Assembly (NCBI RefSeq): GCF_023053635.1 | Contig: NC_086178.1 | Coordinates: forward strand, 45,592,726-45,656,725 | Length of the DNA stretch: 64,000 nucleotides | Source: Elgaria multicarinata webbii | Lineage: Eukaryota > Chordata > Lepidosauria > Squamata > Anguidae | Direction: 5' to 3' | Shown here: piece after piece, positions 47,520-59,427 of the stretch | Layout: each line of letters opens with the position of its first letter | Position numbering within the stretch: the stretch's first letter is position 1 | Notes under the pieces: generated by a model | What the model was told of the DNA's origin: nothing | What the model saw: the letters and a program-made list of their open reading frames with translations, nothing else | The model's database searches: none | Made by a program: the position numbers and the translations under genes

Positions 47520-50500
47520 TACCATGGTCTCCACATGTCTAATGACCCCATGCTAACAACATTATGTGCAAAATGGGGCTGCAGGATCTGACTGGGAGGC
47601 GACAACTCGCGCTGACTACAACGTGAGGGCGGTTGTGACTGCAATGACTTTTTTAACCCCTGTTTGTCCTCAGTGTGGTAGAACTGATCCTGAGGTTGGC
47701 TGGACCCTGTTGCATTCCTCTTGCCGCTCTCAGGGGTAGAAGAATTCAGGTCTGCCTTGTGGCTTTCCTCAGTAGACCTGGGCAAGGATTTCAGCAGGTG
47801 CTTCAGCAACCGTGCTCCGAGGGTCTTGTCCATCCATTCGCAGGTGAGGAGGAGGTTGTGGACTTCATGCATACACTGAATGTATCCAGTGCTGTATCTC
47901 TGCTGAGCTTCTAGGCCCGTTTTGGAATCTATAAAAAATGGAAGATGTTCCCAGTCACTAAAAGCATGTAATCAAGATTCTTTAGTTAATAAATATATCA
48001 GTATGCACATAATGTGGAAGACACCCAGAAATCACCTCCAAATCCAGGTATTTTATTGAGCTGACCCTTTCCCATAATAGTAGACATTTTTTGTAGCTAT
48101 GCTTGCATCCTTAGGTTCCAGTTTTAGATTATGTATAGGCATATAATAGTGAAGTTTTTTGTTAGGTGTATTTACAATCTGGGATAGGATGAGGTAGGGA
48201 TTAGAAAATTATATGAGTCTACTTACTTTGGCAAAGCATTAAAAGTAGTTTCAAATATCTTATAAACACTAGCAGAATTAAGGCAGAATATGGCATTGAG
48301 TTGTTAGTGTGGTTGTTGGCCCAGGAAACACATTTTCAAATCCCTGCTCAACCATGCATTCATTGAATGGCCTTGGGCATATCTTTGGCCTCTTTCATGT
48401 ATAGGTGCAATGCGTGGGAATAGACTCAGCTCTGCATGGCTGTATGCTGAGTGCCACTGATGAGACATGGAGGCAAAACTGATTATGTGGGTCTAGAATC
48501 AGCACCCTCTCTCCTGGTTGGTTGTTACCAGTGTGGTGGGAAAGACCTCTATGATCAGCTCGGCCAACCTGGTTGCATCATTCACATGAGCCCCACGTTG
48601 CTCCACAGGGAAATGGCTCCTATATCACTATAGCTACATGTAGAAAGAGGCCTTTGTCCCCCACCCTTGTTTCCTCTCCTATGGGCATCAGCTGTAGAAG
48701 AAAGGTTGCACCATGGAAGATATAGCTTACAGAAGATGGCGAGCAAACAGTTGGTTGCCAAAACACACACACATTCTCTTGGCCTTGACAGCAGGCTAAC
48801 CCAATAATCTGTTTCAGTACTTTAGCAGCGGAGGGTGGTGGCTCTGATTTTGCTTGGTCTGTGAAACCATGCCCTAAACAGGTTCAGCACCTTGGATAGC
48901 GCTTTTAGAGTTCTGGCTGGTTCTAACTGAAACCCAGAATGGATTCATAGCCATGCCGAACTCAGAGTTACCAGCTTCCACTATACTTTAGTGCACTGTT
49001 TGTAAGCACAAATATAGTCATCTTATGTGCTTAGCTCACCAATCTCTGCCTTTGGTCAATAGGAATTACACAGTTTAATGCACAGTGCTTGGTCATATTT
49101 ATAGGTTTCGTACAATGAACAGGTTTCGTATAATTCTGGAAGTCTATACCCTTTAGGGTTCACAATGTCTACCTTGATTACAGTGATGTATAATGGGTTG
49201 TATGTATCCAATGTATCTAGTGTTAGTCCTACTTAGAATAGACCCACTGAAATGTTAGTCCTAGCTAAAGTAGACCTACTAAAATAAATAGGAGTTAAGT
49301 TAAACTAACACTGGATATAACCCAATGTTTTCAAACAGTTAGGTTGATATCTATGCTATCGGTTTAGGCCCCAATCCTATGTGTGTTTATACAGAAAAAA
49401 AGTCCTACAACTTACAGCACTCCCATTGTCTGACCAGGAAATGCTGGGAGTTGTAGGACTTTTTCTGTTTAAACATGCAGAGGATTGCACCCCTAGTGAA
49501 TAACTTTTAATAATATAATCTATTGCGTTTAACTTTGAGGTAATATCCATTTAGCCATTACTAAGCCATTTAATTTTTTCCACCCAAGATTAGGTAGCTT
49601 AAATTTTGAACAAAATACTACCAAAAGCACTTTAAATCTATAGGGACCACCTCATTTTTTAGCTTCCCACAGCAGCTATGTACAAGTAGCTACTACAACC
49701 CTGATATGCTATTGAATTATTTTGGTACAGAGATTGTTTTATCTACAACACTTTGCACTTATATCAGCACAAGTTTCTCAGTATTTTGTATAAGGGCTGT
49801 TTGCACAGTTGAGTCATAGGCAGCTGTCAAGTGGGAGCTGAAAGTCAGAACTGAGAAAGGCTATTATTGCTCAGACATAGCTCCAACCTGAACAGGAACC
49901 CTTTGAGGCCTTTGCTGTTGAAGAGAACCCAATTGCTGTTGTGGACAGAACCACCCCAGTATCTGTGAAGCCTTTACTGAGTATGACAAGTTGTTGGTTT
50001 GCTTTAATGTGGATTCATAGATCGAGCAGAGGTTGGACTCGATGGCCTTACAGGCCCCTTCCAACTCTACTGTTCTATGATTCTATGAACTCCCATCAGC
50101 TCAAGCCAGTACTGCCAATAGAGAGGAATCATGAGAGTTGTAGTCGAACAACATCTGGAGGCTCACACATTCCCCATCACTGGAGATAGTCCAACCCATA
50201 GCCTTAGAAGCTCAAGTGGTATACCCAGTTCTAGCCCTGGCAGTTCCTGTGAAACTGAAATTTCAAATAGCAAAATATGATTGCAGCCATATTGAGTGTT
50301 TAAAGACAAGAGCTCCAGTCAACGGCTGGGTTCATACAACCTGATAACCCACACTGAAGTTTGCATGTGGCTTGAGTGTGGGTTGCCATTGAACCATGGG
50401 TTGTTGATGAACCATGGGTTGCTGTGTTGCCTGAACCCAGCTGTGCTTACAAAACATGGTTTGTTAACCACGAACAACCCATAAAGAGAACCCAATTGGG

Positions 50501-53500
50501 TTGTGGACTATGGGTTGTTTTTATTAGAATGGCTAGGTTCAGACAACAGAACAACCTATGGTTCAACAACAACTCACAGTTCAATGACAATCCACACTCA
50601 ACCCATACTCAACTTTGAGTGTGGGTTATCATATTGTGTGAACCTAGCCAATAATTTATTAGAGTAACCAATAGTAAAACTTCCATAGGTGATCTACAGC
50701 CCTTAAATTTTAAGTATCAATATCATGTACCAAAATAGGCACATGCAGTCAACTGCTTCCCTCCCTCTCAGCTTGGCAACTGTACACTGTTAAAAATGGA
50801 ATATTAAGAAATAAAGTACTTCGTTAAAGCATGCACGTTCTTTCATGGGCCTATACCAACTCTTTTCATTAACCTTTACAGTGTGGATATGTGAGATACT
50901 GGCATGAGATGCCACCATAGGTGTATGGGGACTGCAAAAATGAAGTGTGTATTTGAAGCACATCTTCCCTCCTCAAAACTGCTATATAGATTCACTCATA
51001 GAGCTTATTCAGAGATTCAGGGAATGTATGTCACAAATGGTTTTCAGCTTTTACACAATGGTCGAACAGGTCTAGCAATAAATCTAGGGAAGGGCCATGG
51101 CTCAATGGCAGAGCACCTGCCTTGCATGCAGAAAATCCCAGGTTCAATTCCCAGTATTTCCAAGTAGGGCTGGAAAAAAAATCCTACTTGAAACCCTGGA
51201 GTGTTGCTGCCAGTCAGTGTCGATAATCCTGGGCTAGGCCAATAGGCTGACTCATTATAAGGCAGCTTCCTATGCTCCATCCTAAGCTTTGATTCAAAAA
51301 CTATAGCACAAAATCAACCCACATGTTGTGGATGACTAAATACTTTAAACATTTTTAACAGCATAAAAAAGAGCCATGCTGAAACAGACCAAAGGACTAT
51401 CTAGTCCAGCCTTCTGTTCATGATTATGGGAAATGCACAAGTAGAACTTTAGTGCAATAGAAACCTTTCAATCGTTTTTGCCAAAAAAAACCAACCCAAA
51501 AATGTATACACAGGCATACTGTCTCTGGAGATAATATATAACCATCATGACTACTACCCATTGATAGCCTTATCCTAATGTTAAAATTAGGCTAGGTGCA
51601 GGCACTAGTCCAAGTGTACTACAGAGTGGGATTGCTCAGCTTCTAAAGCATTTTGTTTAAACTCCCAAACTAAAAGTAGTCACAATATCATGTGGACATG
51701 GTAGAGAACTGTTTCATTTGTCCTCTTTCATTTGACAAGCAATATACAGCAAGGGTGACTGATACAGAACCACATTTCACAAGGGAATTGTAATGTTCCT
51801 TTTTTCAGCACAAAACTTTTTGATGTGATTGCTTGGAGAATGCCATATTACTACAAAGTTGATGAGGCTGAGTGGTGTATGGAGAGCCTTCAAAAACACA
51901 TTAAGAGCTGCTTGCTGGGAAGTCCCTTACAATGCAATCAAATACACATCTACTCAAAGGTAAGCCCCATTGGGTTCAATAGGATTTATTACAAGGTAAA
52001 TGTATATAGGATTGTAGTCTTAGGGCTCATCTACACCAAGCAGGATATTGCACTATGAAAGTGGTATATAAAAGGCAGGAGCCACATCAAGCAGGATATA
52101 GGAGTATGAAAGCAGTATGGTATGTGTGAATGGGCCCCAACAGTTGTCAGTGCACTTCAATACCACTATAAAGCAGTAGTGTGGCTCTTGCCTTTTACAT
52201 ACCACTTTTATAGTGGAATATCCTGCTTGGTGTAGATGTGCCCATAGTATCTTCTATTTAGTGTGGAATCCAGTGGTAGTATCCTATGTTACTCCTACAG
52301 ATAGTAGCCCCATTGAAATGAATGGGACCTAACTTAAGTCTCATTCATTCCAATGGGGCTACTATATGTAGGAGTAACATTGGATGCTACCCCACTAGTC
52401 CCTGCTTAAACCTTTCTGCATTGTAGGTTTATTCTATAAATGGTAAAGAGTTTACGACTTTATCATTTAACATTGAGCTGGATGTGAAACATCTTCTATA
52501 TATTTTATTTTTTCATTTTTGCTTTGAGTGCCTTTCCCATTTCATTGGGGAGTTCCAGAGTTATAGAAGTGAGACCAAACATTCCATACACAAACCATGT
52601 AGATACAAAAATCCCATACTCACCCATATTTTTGCTGTTTTGGATATTCTGGAGATGTTTTACTGTCATTTCAAGGATATCTGCTTTTTCAAGTTTAGAT
52701 TGCTATTTAAAAAATGAAACAACAAAGTGGGTTTGAGATAAGAAATCAGTTTGTAAGTTGCTGAAAAACCAAACAATTGGGGAGAGCAAAAGCAGAGATA
52801 TGATGGTGGAGAAGAAGAAGAAGAGGAAGAGGAAGAGGAAGAGGAAGAGGAAGAGGAAGAAGAATCAATCCTTACATCAAGTTGAAAGGCCCCAACAACA
52901 GTCTCCTTGAGCTGATCCAAGCAATTGTTAATCCTCTCTCTTCGTTTCCTTTCAATCAAAGGTTTTCTTAACTGAAATTATAATAGGAGAATGTTAGTTT
53001 ATTCCACGTGAAGGTTTCAATCATGCTGTTGGTCAATTCAAATGCATGTAGGGCTTTGTAGAGAAAGTATATAGGATTCAGTTTGTAAACGTACAGTAGA
53101 TCCCTTTTCCATCTGAAAGCAAATAATTCACGGGCATGGTTGGCAAGATTCTGCAGTCTTAACCTCTGTGGCCAGTATTTAAACACTTCAATTGTAAAAC
53201 ACTCACTGTTATGAAAATTCAAATAACGGATATTCATCCAGGTAATTTTTTAATCAATCCAGACAAGCAAAACTGATACCACAATGCCATACATGTTTAC
53301 TAAAGGTAAGTCCTTCTCTGTTCAATGAGACTCAGTCCCTGGTAAGTGTGTATAGGATTGCAGTGTTCATATTCTCCAACAACCCAATTACCAAGAGAAA
53401 AACAGCAACCTGTGAGTTCAATACTGTCTGGAATGTGGGTTCTGCACACATTGCAAAACTGTCACAACAGTTTTTATGTGATGTGTTTCCCCATTATCTT

Positions 53501-54247
53501 TTATAGTCTTGGGTCCAGAATTTATTAATAAGTTTGTATTCCTCAGCCCATCCACTCATTCAGACAATCTTTTTGACAACCAAAGAGACTACTTACAACT
53601 GTAGTTTTGTAATGATTGATGGCAGGCAGATCATAATAATGGCAAGCGGATCATCAAAACCAGCCAATGTCACCAGGTTTTTCATTGCTACAACAATGTA
53701 CACTTAATTGTAAGTGCACATGATCTTCTTTGGGGAGGGGGGGCTTTGCTGTACAAACAGTCTACTCTATGTAGGTTTAATTTTCTACTAGGCTATTTTT
53801 CTACTAGGCTACATGTGGAAAAAATTCAGCTCTGTTATATATAATGCATGTGTGTGCGTGTGTATGTAGATAAATTCACACATGATCAGGGCTTGTGCAC
53901 ACATTACATTTTGTAAGAACATAAGAAGAGCCACGTTGGATCTATCGAGTCCAGCATTCTGTTCACACCTTTTGTATCAAACAACTACACCTACTTCTAG
54001 GTAGCTGTCAGCTTACCACTACACAGGGTCTACAGGAAGCCACTTGACAGATAATTGATGATCATTCAAGGGGCCCCACTTCATGAAGCTTAGTAAATGA
54101 TAGCCACCACAGTGTGCTTAAAACCCTCCGCCTATATACAGTTAGCAGCAACTGTTTACCATGCAGATACTGAGCCATTGATAAAATGTGACCTACCTTC
54201 CTTTCCTCTTTGGTGTTGGAAGGTTTCTGCATACCGCTGGCAGTCAT
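47519..54247 (-). CDS. hes8: hes8/her8a-type bHLH-Orange transcriptional repressor (4 coding exons)
   Basis: Exons on the minus strand are 54247-54197, 52971-52876, 52702-52624 and 47928-47519. All junctions are GT-AG with phases 0, 0 and 1 exactly as in HES6, and the product is 211 residues. Exon 1 is MTASGMQKPSNTKEERK. Exons 2-3 form the bHLH (about 17-73: RKPLIERKRRERINNC, then KLEKADILEMTVKHLQNIQ), with a loop about three residues shorter than in HES1. Exon 4 has the Orange domain (about 82-127, QQRYSTGYIQCMHEVHNLLL) and the terminal WRPW. The N-terminus and helix sequence resemble, from memory, fish her8a and frog hes8 rather than HES1, 2, 5 or 7. Expected role: DNA-binding repressor acting with Groucho/TLE in neural tissue. 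Intron 3 is 4.7 kb and packed with MITEs. The HES class is certain; the exact orthology label is less so. Confidence 0.9.
48826..48983. mobile_element. hAT MITE in intron 3 of the hes8-like gene
   Basis: Worn ends GGAGGGTGGTGGCTCTGATT and GAGTTACCAGCTTCCACT. Core GAGTTCTGGCTGGTTCTAAC identical to the copy at 17298-17514. Confidence 0.7.
49195..49495. repeat. Two palindromic MITE copies in intron 3
   Basis: 49195-49325 (GGGTTGTATGTATCCAATGT facing CACTGGATATAACCC) and 49372-49494 (CAATCCTATGTGTGTTTATA facing AAACATGCAGAGGATTG). Confidence 0.7.
50010..50095 (+). mobile_element. CR1 3' end
   Basis: GGTTGGACTCGATGGCCTTA, CCTTCCAACTCTACTG and the terminal TTCTATGATTCTATGA octamer repeat typical of CR1. 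Followed by half of a palindromic MITE to about 50185. Confidence 0.8.
50327..50651. mobile_element. Palindromic element with ACCCACACTCAA-type ends
   Basis: GGCTGGGTTCATACAACCTG and GTGTGAACCTAGCC form inverted ends. The interior repeats AACCATGGGTTGTTGATG units. No clear target duplication. Confidence 0.6.
51090..51285 (+). mobile_element. tRNA-derived SINE
   Basis: GGCTCAATGGCAGAGCACCT (A-box) and GGTTCAATTCCC (B-box) are well kept. 3' block CATTATAAGGCAGCTTCCTA. The best copy of its family in the window; lies in intron 3 of the hes8-like gene, antisense to it. Confidence 0.8.
51360..51600 (+). mobile_element. Fragment of the AAGAGCCATGCTG composite repeat
   Basis: AAAGAGCCATGCTGAAACAG and the GACTATCTAGTCCAGC block, then a worn GGCATACTGTCTCTGGAG region. 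Confidence 0.5.
51945..52395. repeat. Cluster of three palindromic MITEs in intron 3
   Basis: 51945-52020 (GTAAGCCCCATTGGGTTCAA type), 52022-52248 with ends GGGCTCATCTACACCAAGCA / GCTTGGTGTAGATGTGCCC, and 52260-52395 (GTATCCTATGTTACTCCTAC facing GTAGGAGTAACATTGGATGC). They stand within 230 bp of exon 3. Confidence 0.75.
52808..52863. repeat. (GAGGAA)n / (TTCCTC)n tract 12 bp inside intron 2 of the hes8-like gene
   Basis: A pure purine tract on the plus strand becomes a 56-nt UUCCUC-type pyrimidine tract in the transcript, starting 12 nt after the exon 2 donor (GTAAGG). Intron 2 is only 173 nt, so the tract takes a third of it. If the intron were retained, the frame would read a long serine run. 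Confidence 0.9.
53905..54060 (+). mobile_element. Composite repeat fragment in intron 1
   Basis: GTAAGAACATAAGAAGAGCC, TCGAGTCCAGCATTCTGTTC. Sits in intron 1 of the hes8-like gene, about 140 bp from exon 1. Confidence 0.5.
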
Positions 54248-54372
54248 TGTAATCCACCTTGCCCGCCCTAAGGCTTAGCTTAGGGGAGGAAAAGGGAGAG
54301 AGCCCTTTGGCCGCTGGCTGCTCCCCTTGCCGTCTGGGCTTTCTCTTACATTCGCGCTGCACTCTGCTTGCA

Positions 54373-54404
54373 TTTATAGCCTGGTATTAGCATGTGAATG
54401 AGGC
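54373..54404 (-). promoter_or_regulatory. hes8: hes8-like core promoter: octamer-like motif and TATA box
   Basis: On the minus strand, CATTCACATGCTAAT is followed by ACCAGGC and TATAAATG, 126 bp before the ATG. Aligned without gaps to the HES6 promoter block, 26 of 32 bases match, including all of GGCTATAAA. ATGCTAAT is a one-base variant of the octamer, and the SOX half (CATTCA) is weaker than in HES6. Promoter role is inferred. Confidence 0.7.
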
Positions 54405-54425
54405 CCTTGCTTGGCTGGCCCTCTT

Positions 54426-54433
54426 TTCCCACA
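54426..54433 (-). promoter_or_regulatory. RBPJ/CSL (Notch effector) consensus site
   Basis: The minus strand reads TGTGGGAA, a perfect match to the CSL consensus YGTGGGAA. It lies 22 bp upstream of the TATA/octamer block of the hes8-like gene. Promoter-proximal CSL sites are typical of Notch-activated Hes genes. No equivalent was found in the HES6 promoter, in keeping with HES6 being largely Notch-independent. Confidence 0.55.
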
Positions 54434-54773
54434 GGAGGGGTTGAGACCAGAGGCTTGTGACCATCCATCAAGGCTGACAGGTCACTACTTTTGAATGGCC
54501 AGATCACACACACACATACACACAGGGCTCCCAAAGAACGACAGATGTCCAGCCTCTGCAAAGCTTTGCTTGGCAGAAATCTTTTGTTAAGAGGGAGACA
54601 AAAAAAAATCTGAGAGCACTCCATGGAGGCTACATGGCTCCCTACTCAATTGGCACCAATTCCCAAGGGGAGAAAAACAATAGCTTGAAACCAGTTGAGA
54701 TATACACCTGGGCTACTGGGGTTTGTAGCTGGGCTATCTTTGTGTGCAGATCCCACTTTTCATCTGGGAAACC

Positions 54774-54776
<3 letters not shown>

Positions 54777-54832
<56 letters not shown>
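54777..54832. repeat. (CT)n microsatellite
   Basis: Pure CT array about 400 bp upstream of the hes8-like TATA box. Confidence 0.97.
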
Positions 54833-54834
<2 letters not shown>

Positions 54835-55392
54835 ATCCTCCCCTCAAAAGAAACTCTGCATTAAGAAGTATAACAGATCCATTCTAATGCTTGGCATCTA
54901 AATAGGGACTCTGGGCTGCAGTCATTCATGAGCTGCAATACATATCTTGGCTTCAATGCTATAACTGGTAGACATTAAGGAAACCCATGTATTAACTGCA
55001 TGAAGGGATCTCCATGAGTACAACTCCATACAGGTCCCAACATTGTGTGTTTCACCAGTGCCACTCCCAACCTCCGTTTATTGAGTGTGGATGTCTGCTT
55101 AGGGCAAATGTGCATGTGTAGGCTTCCCCTATGCAGATGTTCGCACTCAACATGTGGATGTCAGGAGCAAAGCTGTGGAACCTACATGATGTCAAGGGTG
55201 GGGGACAGCAGCATGGCCCCTTTCTACTCAAGAAGACTTCTTCAGGAGATTAATATGTGAAGGTCTTTTTCAAGTCTTTTGTTTCCAGGAAAGCACAGAA
55301 GATGATTCAATAAGTTATGTAGCAATTGTTTTCCATAGTGTTGTGTAAAACATAGTTTTCTTTTACTCACTCTCTGTCTCTATCTTTCTCTC

Positions 55393-55405
55393 TGTGTGTG
55401 TGTGT

Positions 55406-55452
<47 letters not shown>
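55393..55452. repeat. (GT)n(AC)n microsatellite
   Basis: GT for 15 bp, then AC for 45 bp, so the two arms are complementary. Confidence 0.97.
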
Positions 55453-56019
55453 ATGGTGTTTATCCACCTCTGGACAGGTGTGCTGCTTTAATTTTATCTG
55501 TACCTTCTACATGGTTATTGCTTACCTCTGCTTACCTACTGATTGGCATAACTGTATGCAAAGATTTGAGTTTGTATTAATAATAGTTAGGTTGCCATAT
55601 TGCCAGTTGGTTGGGTTGTACATGGATTCTAGTCATGCCATTAGCTGGCACACATTCCCAACTTTAATTTTTTTTAAAGTAATTAGACTTTGTAGAATCA
55701 GAGATGTGAGGCAAAAAGTGTAAGGCTATATTGCCCAATCATTTTGGGAGAATTGAGTCTGTACCTGTCTTTCAGTGTTTTTAGTCAATGGTTCACACAG
55801 TCAAAAAGCTGTGATTTAGTTAAATTGTGGTGCATGTTGGGCATGTGCAGAGTACAATTTCCATAATCACTGCCCAGGCATGGCTTGTCCTGTCACCCAA
55901 ATCCAGGCAACATGGGAAACAACCCTCCACACATGACAATTGGTTTTGTTCATGTAAACTGGCTCAATGAGAGAGGTTGCAGGTATGTTGGCAATTAGGG
56001 GCCTTGGAGATTTAAAACG

Positions 56020-58760
56020 TTGGAGAATTTCCAGAGTGGTAGCCCTATTAGTCTATTGCAGCAAAAACAGCAAAGAGTCTTCTGGCACCTTAAAGGTGTT
56101 CAAAGTTATTCTGGCATAAACCTTTGTGGACTGTGGCCCACTTGATCAGACGCATGAAGTGTTACACTGACTTCCAGGTATCGATACAGCACATCTGTTG
56201 GTGGGGGAAATTGTAAATAGTGAGTTCAGAAGGAAATTAAATGCAGAAAGTACTGACAATTACAATCTCATCATTAACAATGGCTATTCACAAAACAGTT
56301 GCTGCTGATAACACAAACATCCTGACACTAGATAAATCAATTCATACAAGGGGGATGGGGGGCTTCACGGGGCTGCTTTACCGCTCCTTCCCAGTAAAAC
56401 CCCATGGTATTGCTGCTGCTGGGTGGGGCCAGGAAATCCCCACGTCAGGAGGGAGCACAGGGTTTCTGGCGGCCATTCAGCTCGTTAGGCCAGCCTCTTG
56501 CCCTCTGCCCGGCTTCCAGCGACCTATCAGTGGTTGCTGTCCATCCCGGAACGCCTCCAGCTCAACGCTGAAGTGAGTTCACACAGTGGAAGGAACGTGG
56601 TTCAAAGAAAAAAGAATTGAATCTACCTCAGCACTTTCTTGCCTGAACCTCCCTTTGAAGTTTCTTTACTCCACAATGGCTACTTTAAGCTCAGTGACAG
56701 AGTTGTTCTCCCATTCATTGGATACTGCCATTTCTCATCTCAGATTTGTGTCCATATATTATTTTCCACAGAGACTGGCTTGTTTGCCCTCTGTAGAATG
56801 CAGAAGGGCATTGCTGAGAGAAGATGGCATATATCCCATTGGAAGATGAGCAAACGAATGAAATCCATGATATTGTGGGTGCCGTTAATAACGTTGTCAG
56901 AGATATGGGGACACAGCTAATATTTGGGTTGGTCTGGTCCCTGTGGTCTTATTCTTGCTTTGTGAGTTGTTCTTGCTAGTGAGTAGGGGGCTACTGTCCA
57001 TAAGCAAGCAAGTACAGGCCTACCATTCAAGGCCTCTGCGAGGGAAGAGTAATTGTCCAGAAGTTGCGATAGATTATTGATGGTCTATTTGAGTTGTTTG
57101 GGCTGGGAACTGTAGGTGATAAGAAGGGGTCTTCTATTGTTTTCCTTTCTGTATCTGTCCTATAGTAGATTATTCTTTGGTACTAATCTGGCCTTGTAGA
57201 TCTGTTTCTCTTGTTGGCTAAGTACTGTAGTCTGAGGAATGCCTGATTTAAACCCTTAAGTTGTGAGTCTCTGTCCAATAACTGTATTGTATTTTAGGGC
57301 TTGGCTGTAAACAATGAATATTTCTTGTGGAAGCTGGACACGTGTAAGTATGTGAGGCAATCAGTAGGTTATAAGGAAGTACTTATTTGTTTACTTGGAA
57401 GTCTTTTTATGTCTCTCCTCAGCCAATGTGGCTTACATATAATCAATTAAACAGGACAGTCCCTGCCCACCAAAACCAAAAACTATGAAGATAACAGTTG
57501 AAAGAGGAGAAGCCTTCATGAGTGCGGCCTTGCAGCAGAGCTGCTGGAATGGCCCTGTTCTTCCTTGCGTCTCCTTCAGCTCAGTCTTCTGGAATTGCTC
57601 CTGGTGGTAGCAGTTGAGGTAGGAGGAGCCTTCATGTGGGAGGCTTTTCAACAGGGGTGGTAGAATGGCCCTGTTCTCCCTTTCATTGCTTTCAGCTCAG
57701 CCTGGTCAAATGTATATGTTCATTATTTAGTTGCACAAATTTGTGCAGAAAGTGAATCTGTTGTGTGGACCAGTCTAGGCTGAGGTTGATGGTGGTGTGA
57801 AAGTTACTGTGAAGGTTACCAAAGTCCTGATGAAATTTCATCAGGGTTTCCTGTCCATCTGTCCTGATAATAAAGATGTCATCATCAATGATTCAGGTAG
57901 AGAAGAGACTTTTGGGGACAGGAGCTGAGAAAGTGTTGTTCTAAGTCAGCCATGCAGATGTTGGCATACTGTGGGGCCATGGAATTACCCATGACAGTGC
58001 CATTGATCTGAAAAGATATGTTCTCCCCAAAGCTGAAGTAATTGTGGGTAAGTACAAAGTAGCAGGGTTTGGTGTCTAGATATGTTTTAGTGCCATCAGT
58101 GATTATGTTTCTGATGGCATGTAATCCACCTTTGTTGGTGTAGATGACCTCAACATCCATGGTAGCAGAATGGTGTTTCTGGGAGATTGTCAATGGGTTG
58201 TAGTTTCCTCAATGGTCTTATAGGCCCCTTCCAACTCTACTATTCTATGTTCCTGTTATTCTGACTTGGAGTATTGGTGTTATACAATCTGAGAATGGTG
58301 TCTGTATAACAGACACACCAACTGTGACAAAGGGGTGTACAGGGTTGCTAGGGTTTTCTATTTTGGGTAGCAGATAGAAGATGGTTTGTCCATGTAGATT
58401 TGGTTTCGCGCCTCTGTGGGAAATTTCTTCATCGGGTTGCATACTTCCTCCTGGTATTCCTCAGTAGAATCTGAGAATAGGAATATGTCAAATGTGGTTT
58501 TGGAGAGTTGCCTCTCAACCTCTTGAATATAATCCAATTCATTTGTAATGACAACAGCGCCCCCTTTCTTGTGGCATTTTTTCTCCACATGGGACAGAAC
58601 TGCCCTCCTGTCCCTGTGTATTGTCGCAGAACCTCCCTTCTTGGGGGCGACTGTGTTGAAGGGCGGTCTTGCTGATGAAAGAGGAGGGTGTGCTGAGTTG
58701 CTCGAATGTACTTTTGCTGCTCCAACCCCTCTCTCTCATTGCTCTCTAATTGTTATTTCT
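56020..58760 (-). mobile_element. Penelope-like retroelement with GIY-YIG region (fossil, broken)
   Basis: On the minus strand, in order: an N-terminal region with KKGGAVVITNELDYIQEVER (58588-58358), a YLLPKI block (58442-58245), and the reverse-transcriptase core with NGTVMGNSMAPQYANICM (58193-57885). These are followed by the downstream RT region, a GIY-YIG endonuclease-like region (about 56850-56640) and a 3' tail (56165-56040). This order is that of Neptune/Poseidon-type Penelope-like elements. The copy is broken in several places and holds a CR1 tail (58205-58262). Probably old. Confidence 0.75.
58205..58262 (+). mobile_element. CR1 tail inserted in the Penelope-like element
   Basis: AATGGTCTTATAGGCCCCTT and CCAACTCTACTATTCTATG match the CR1 3' end at 50010-50095 in the same orientation. 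Confidence 0.65.
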
Positions 58761-58815
58761 ACCCCTCGAAAGGTAGAAACAGCGCCTAATCGATCAAACA
58801 CCAAATCATTAAAAC

Positions 58816-59419
58816 TAGGGGTGTGCATGGACCCCCCACTCCGCCCCTCGGGCTGATCCGAAAATTTCGGGTTGGCCCGCTCTGCTCCGCGCCGCTCCGC
58901 CCATACTCCGCTCCTCTTCGCCGCGGAGCTCCGGCTCCGAATCGGAGCTCTGCAGTGGAGGGGAGTGGTGCCAGGTAAGGCCGGGAGAGGAGGGCGGGAG
59001 GTTTACCGGGCCCTGCCACCATCGCCGCCCGTGCGGCGACGGCGGCAAAGCCCGGTAAGGGACCAAGGGGGAGGGGGCCTTACCTGCCTCTGCGCGGCCC
59101 AGACTTCCTGGTTGAACCGCGGGCTCAATTGAAGACGCCGATGGACCGCAGACGGAGGCAGGTAAGGGAGAGGAGGGCGGGGGAGGGGTTACCGGGCCCT
59201 GCCGCTGTCGCCGCATGGGCGACAGCGCCAGCGCCCGGTAAACCCCACTTACCTTTCCGGCAGAGCTCCGGATCGAGGCGAAGGATCCGCCTTCACCTCG
59301 ATCCTCTTCGCCACGCTCCGCTGACCCCCCAATCCTCTTCGCCTCCCACTTAAGGGCAGGCGAAGCCCCCCGCTCCGCTTCTAATTCGCCGGACCGATTA
59401 GAAGTGGAGCACATCCCTA
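58816..59419. mobile_element. GC-rich hAT element, perfect 8-bp TSD
   Basis: 604 bp, ends TAGGGGTGTGC / GCACATCCCTA, flanked by ATTAAAAC (58808-58815 and 59420-59427). Same family as 37996-39356 but with one palindromic unit and not four. Keeps CAG|GTAAG words at about 58972 and 59159 (plus) and 59090 (minus). Confidence 0.92.
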
Positions 59420-59427
59420 ATTAAAAC

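Noticed and set aside
51090-51150. Possible tRNA gene
   Set aside because: A- and B-boxes are present but the sequence continues into the SINE body and does not fold into a cloverleaf acceptor stem.
52666-52875. Poly-serine extension of the hes8-like bHLH
   Set aside because: It reads through the exon 2 donor into the hexamer tract; the spliced exon 3 restores the conserved KLEKADILEM sequence.
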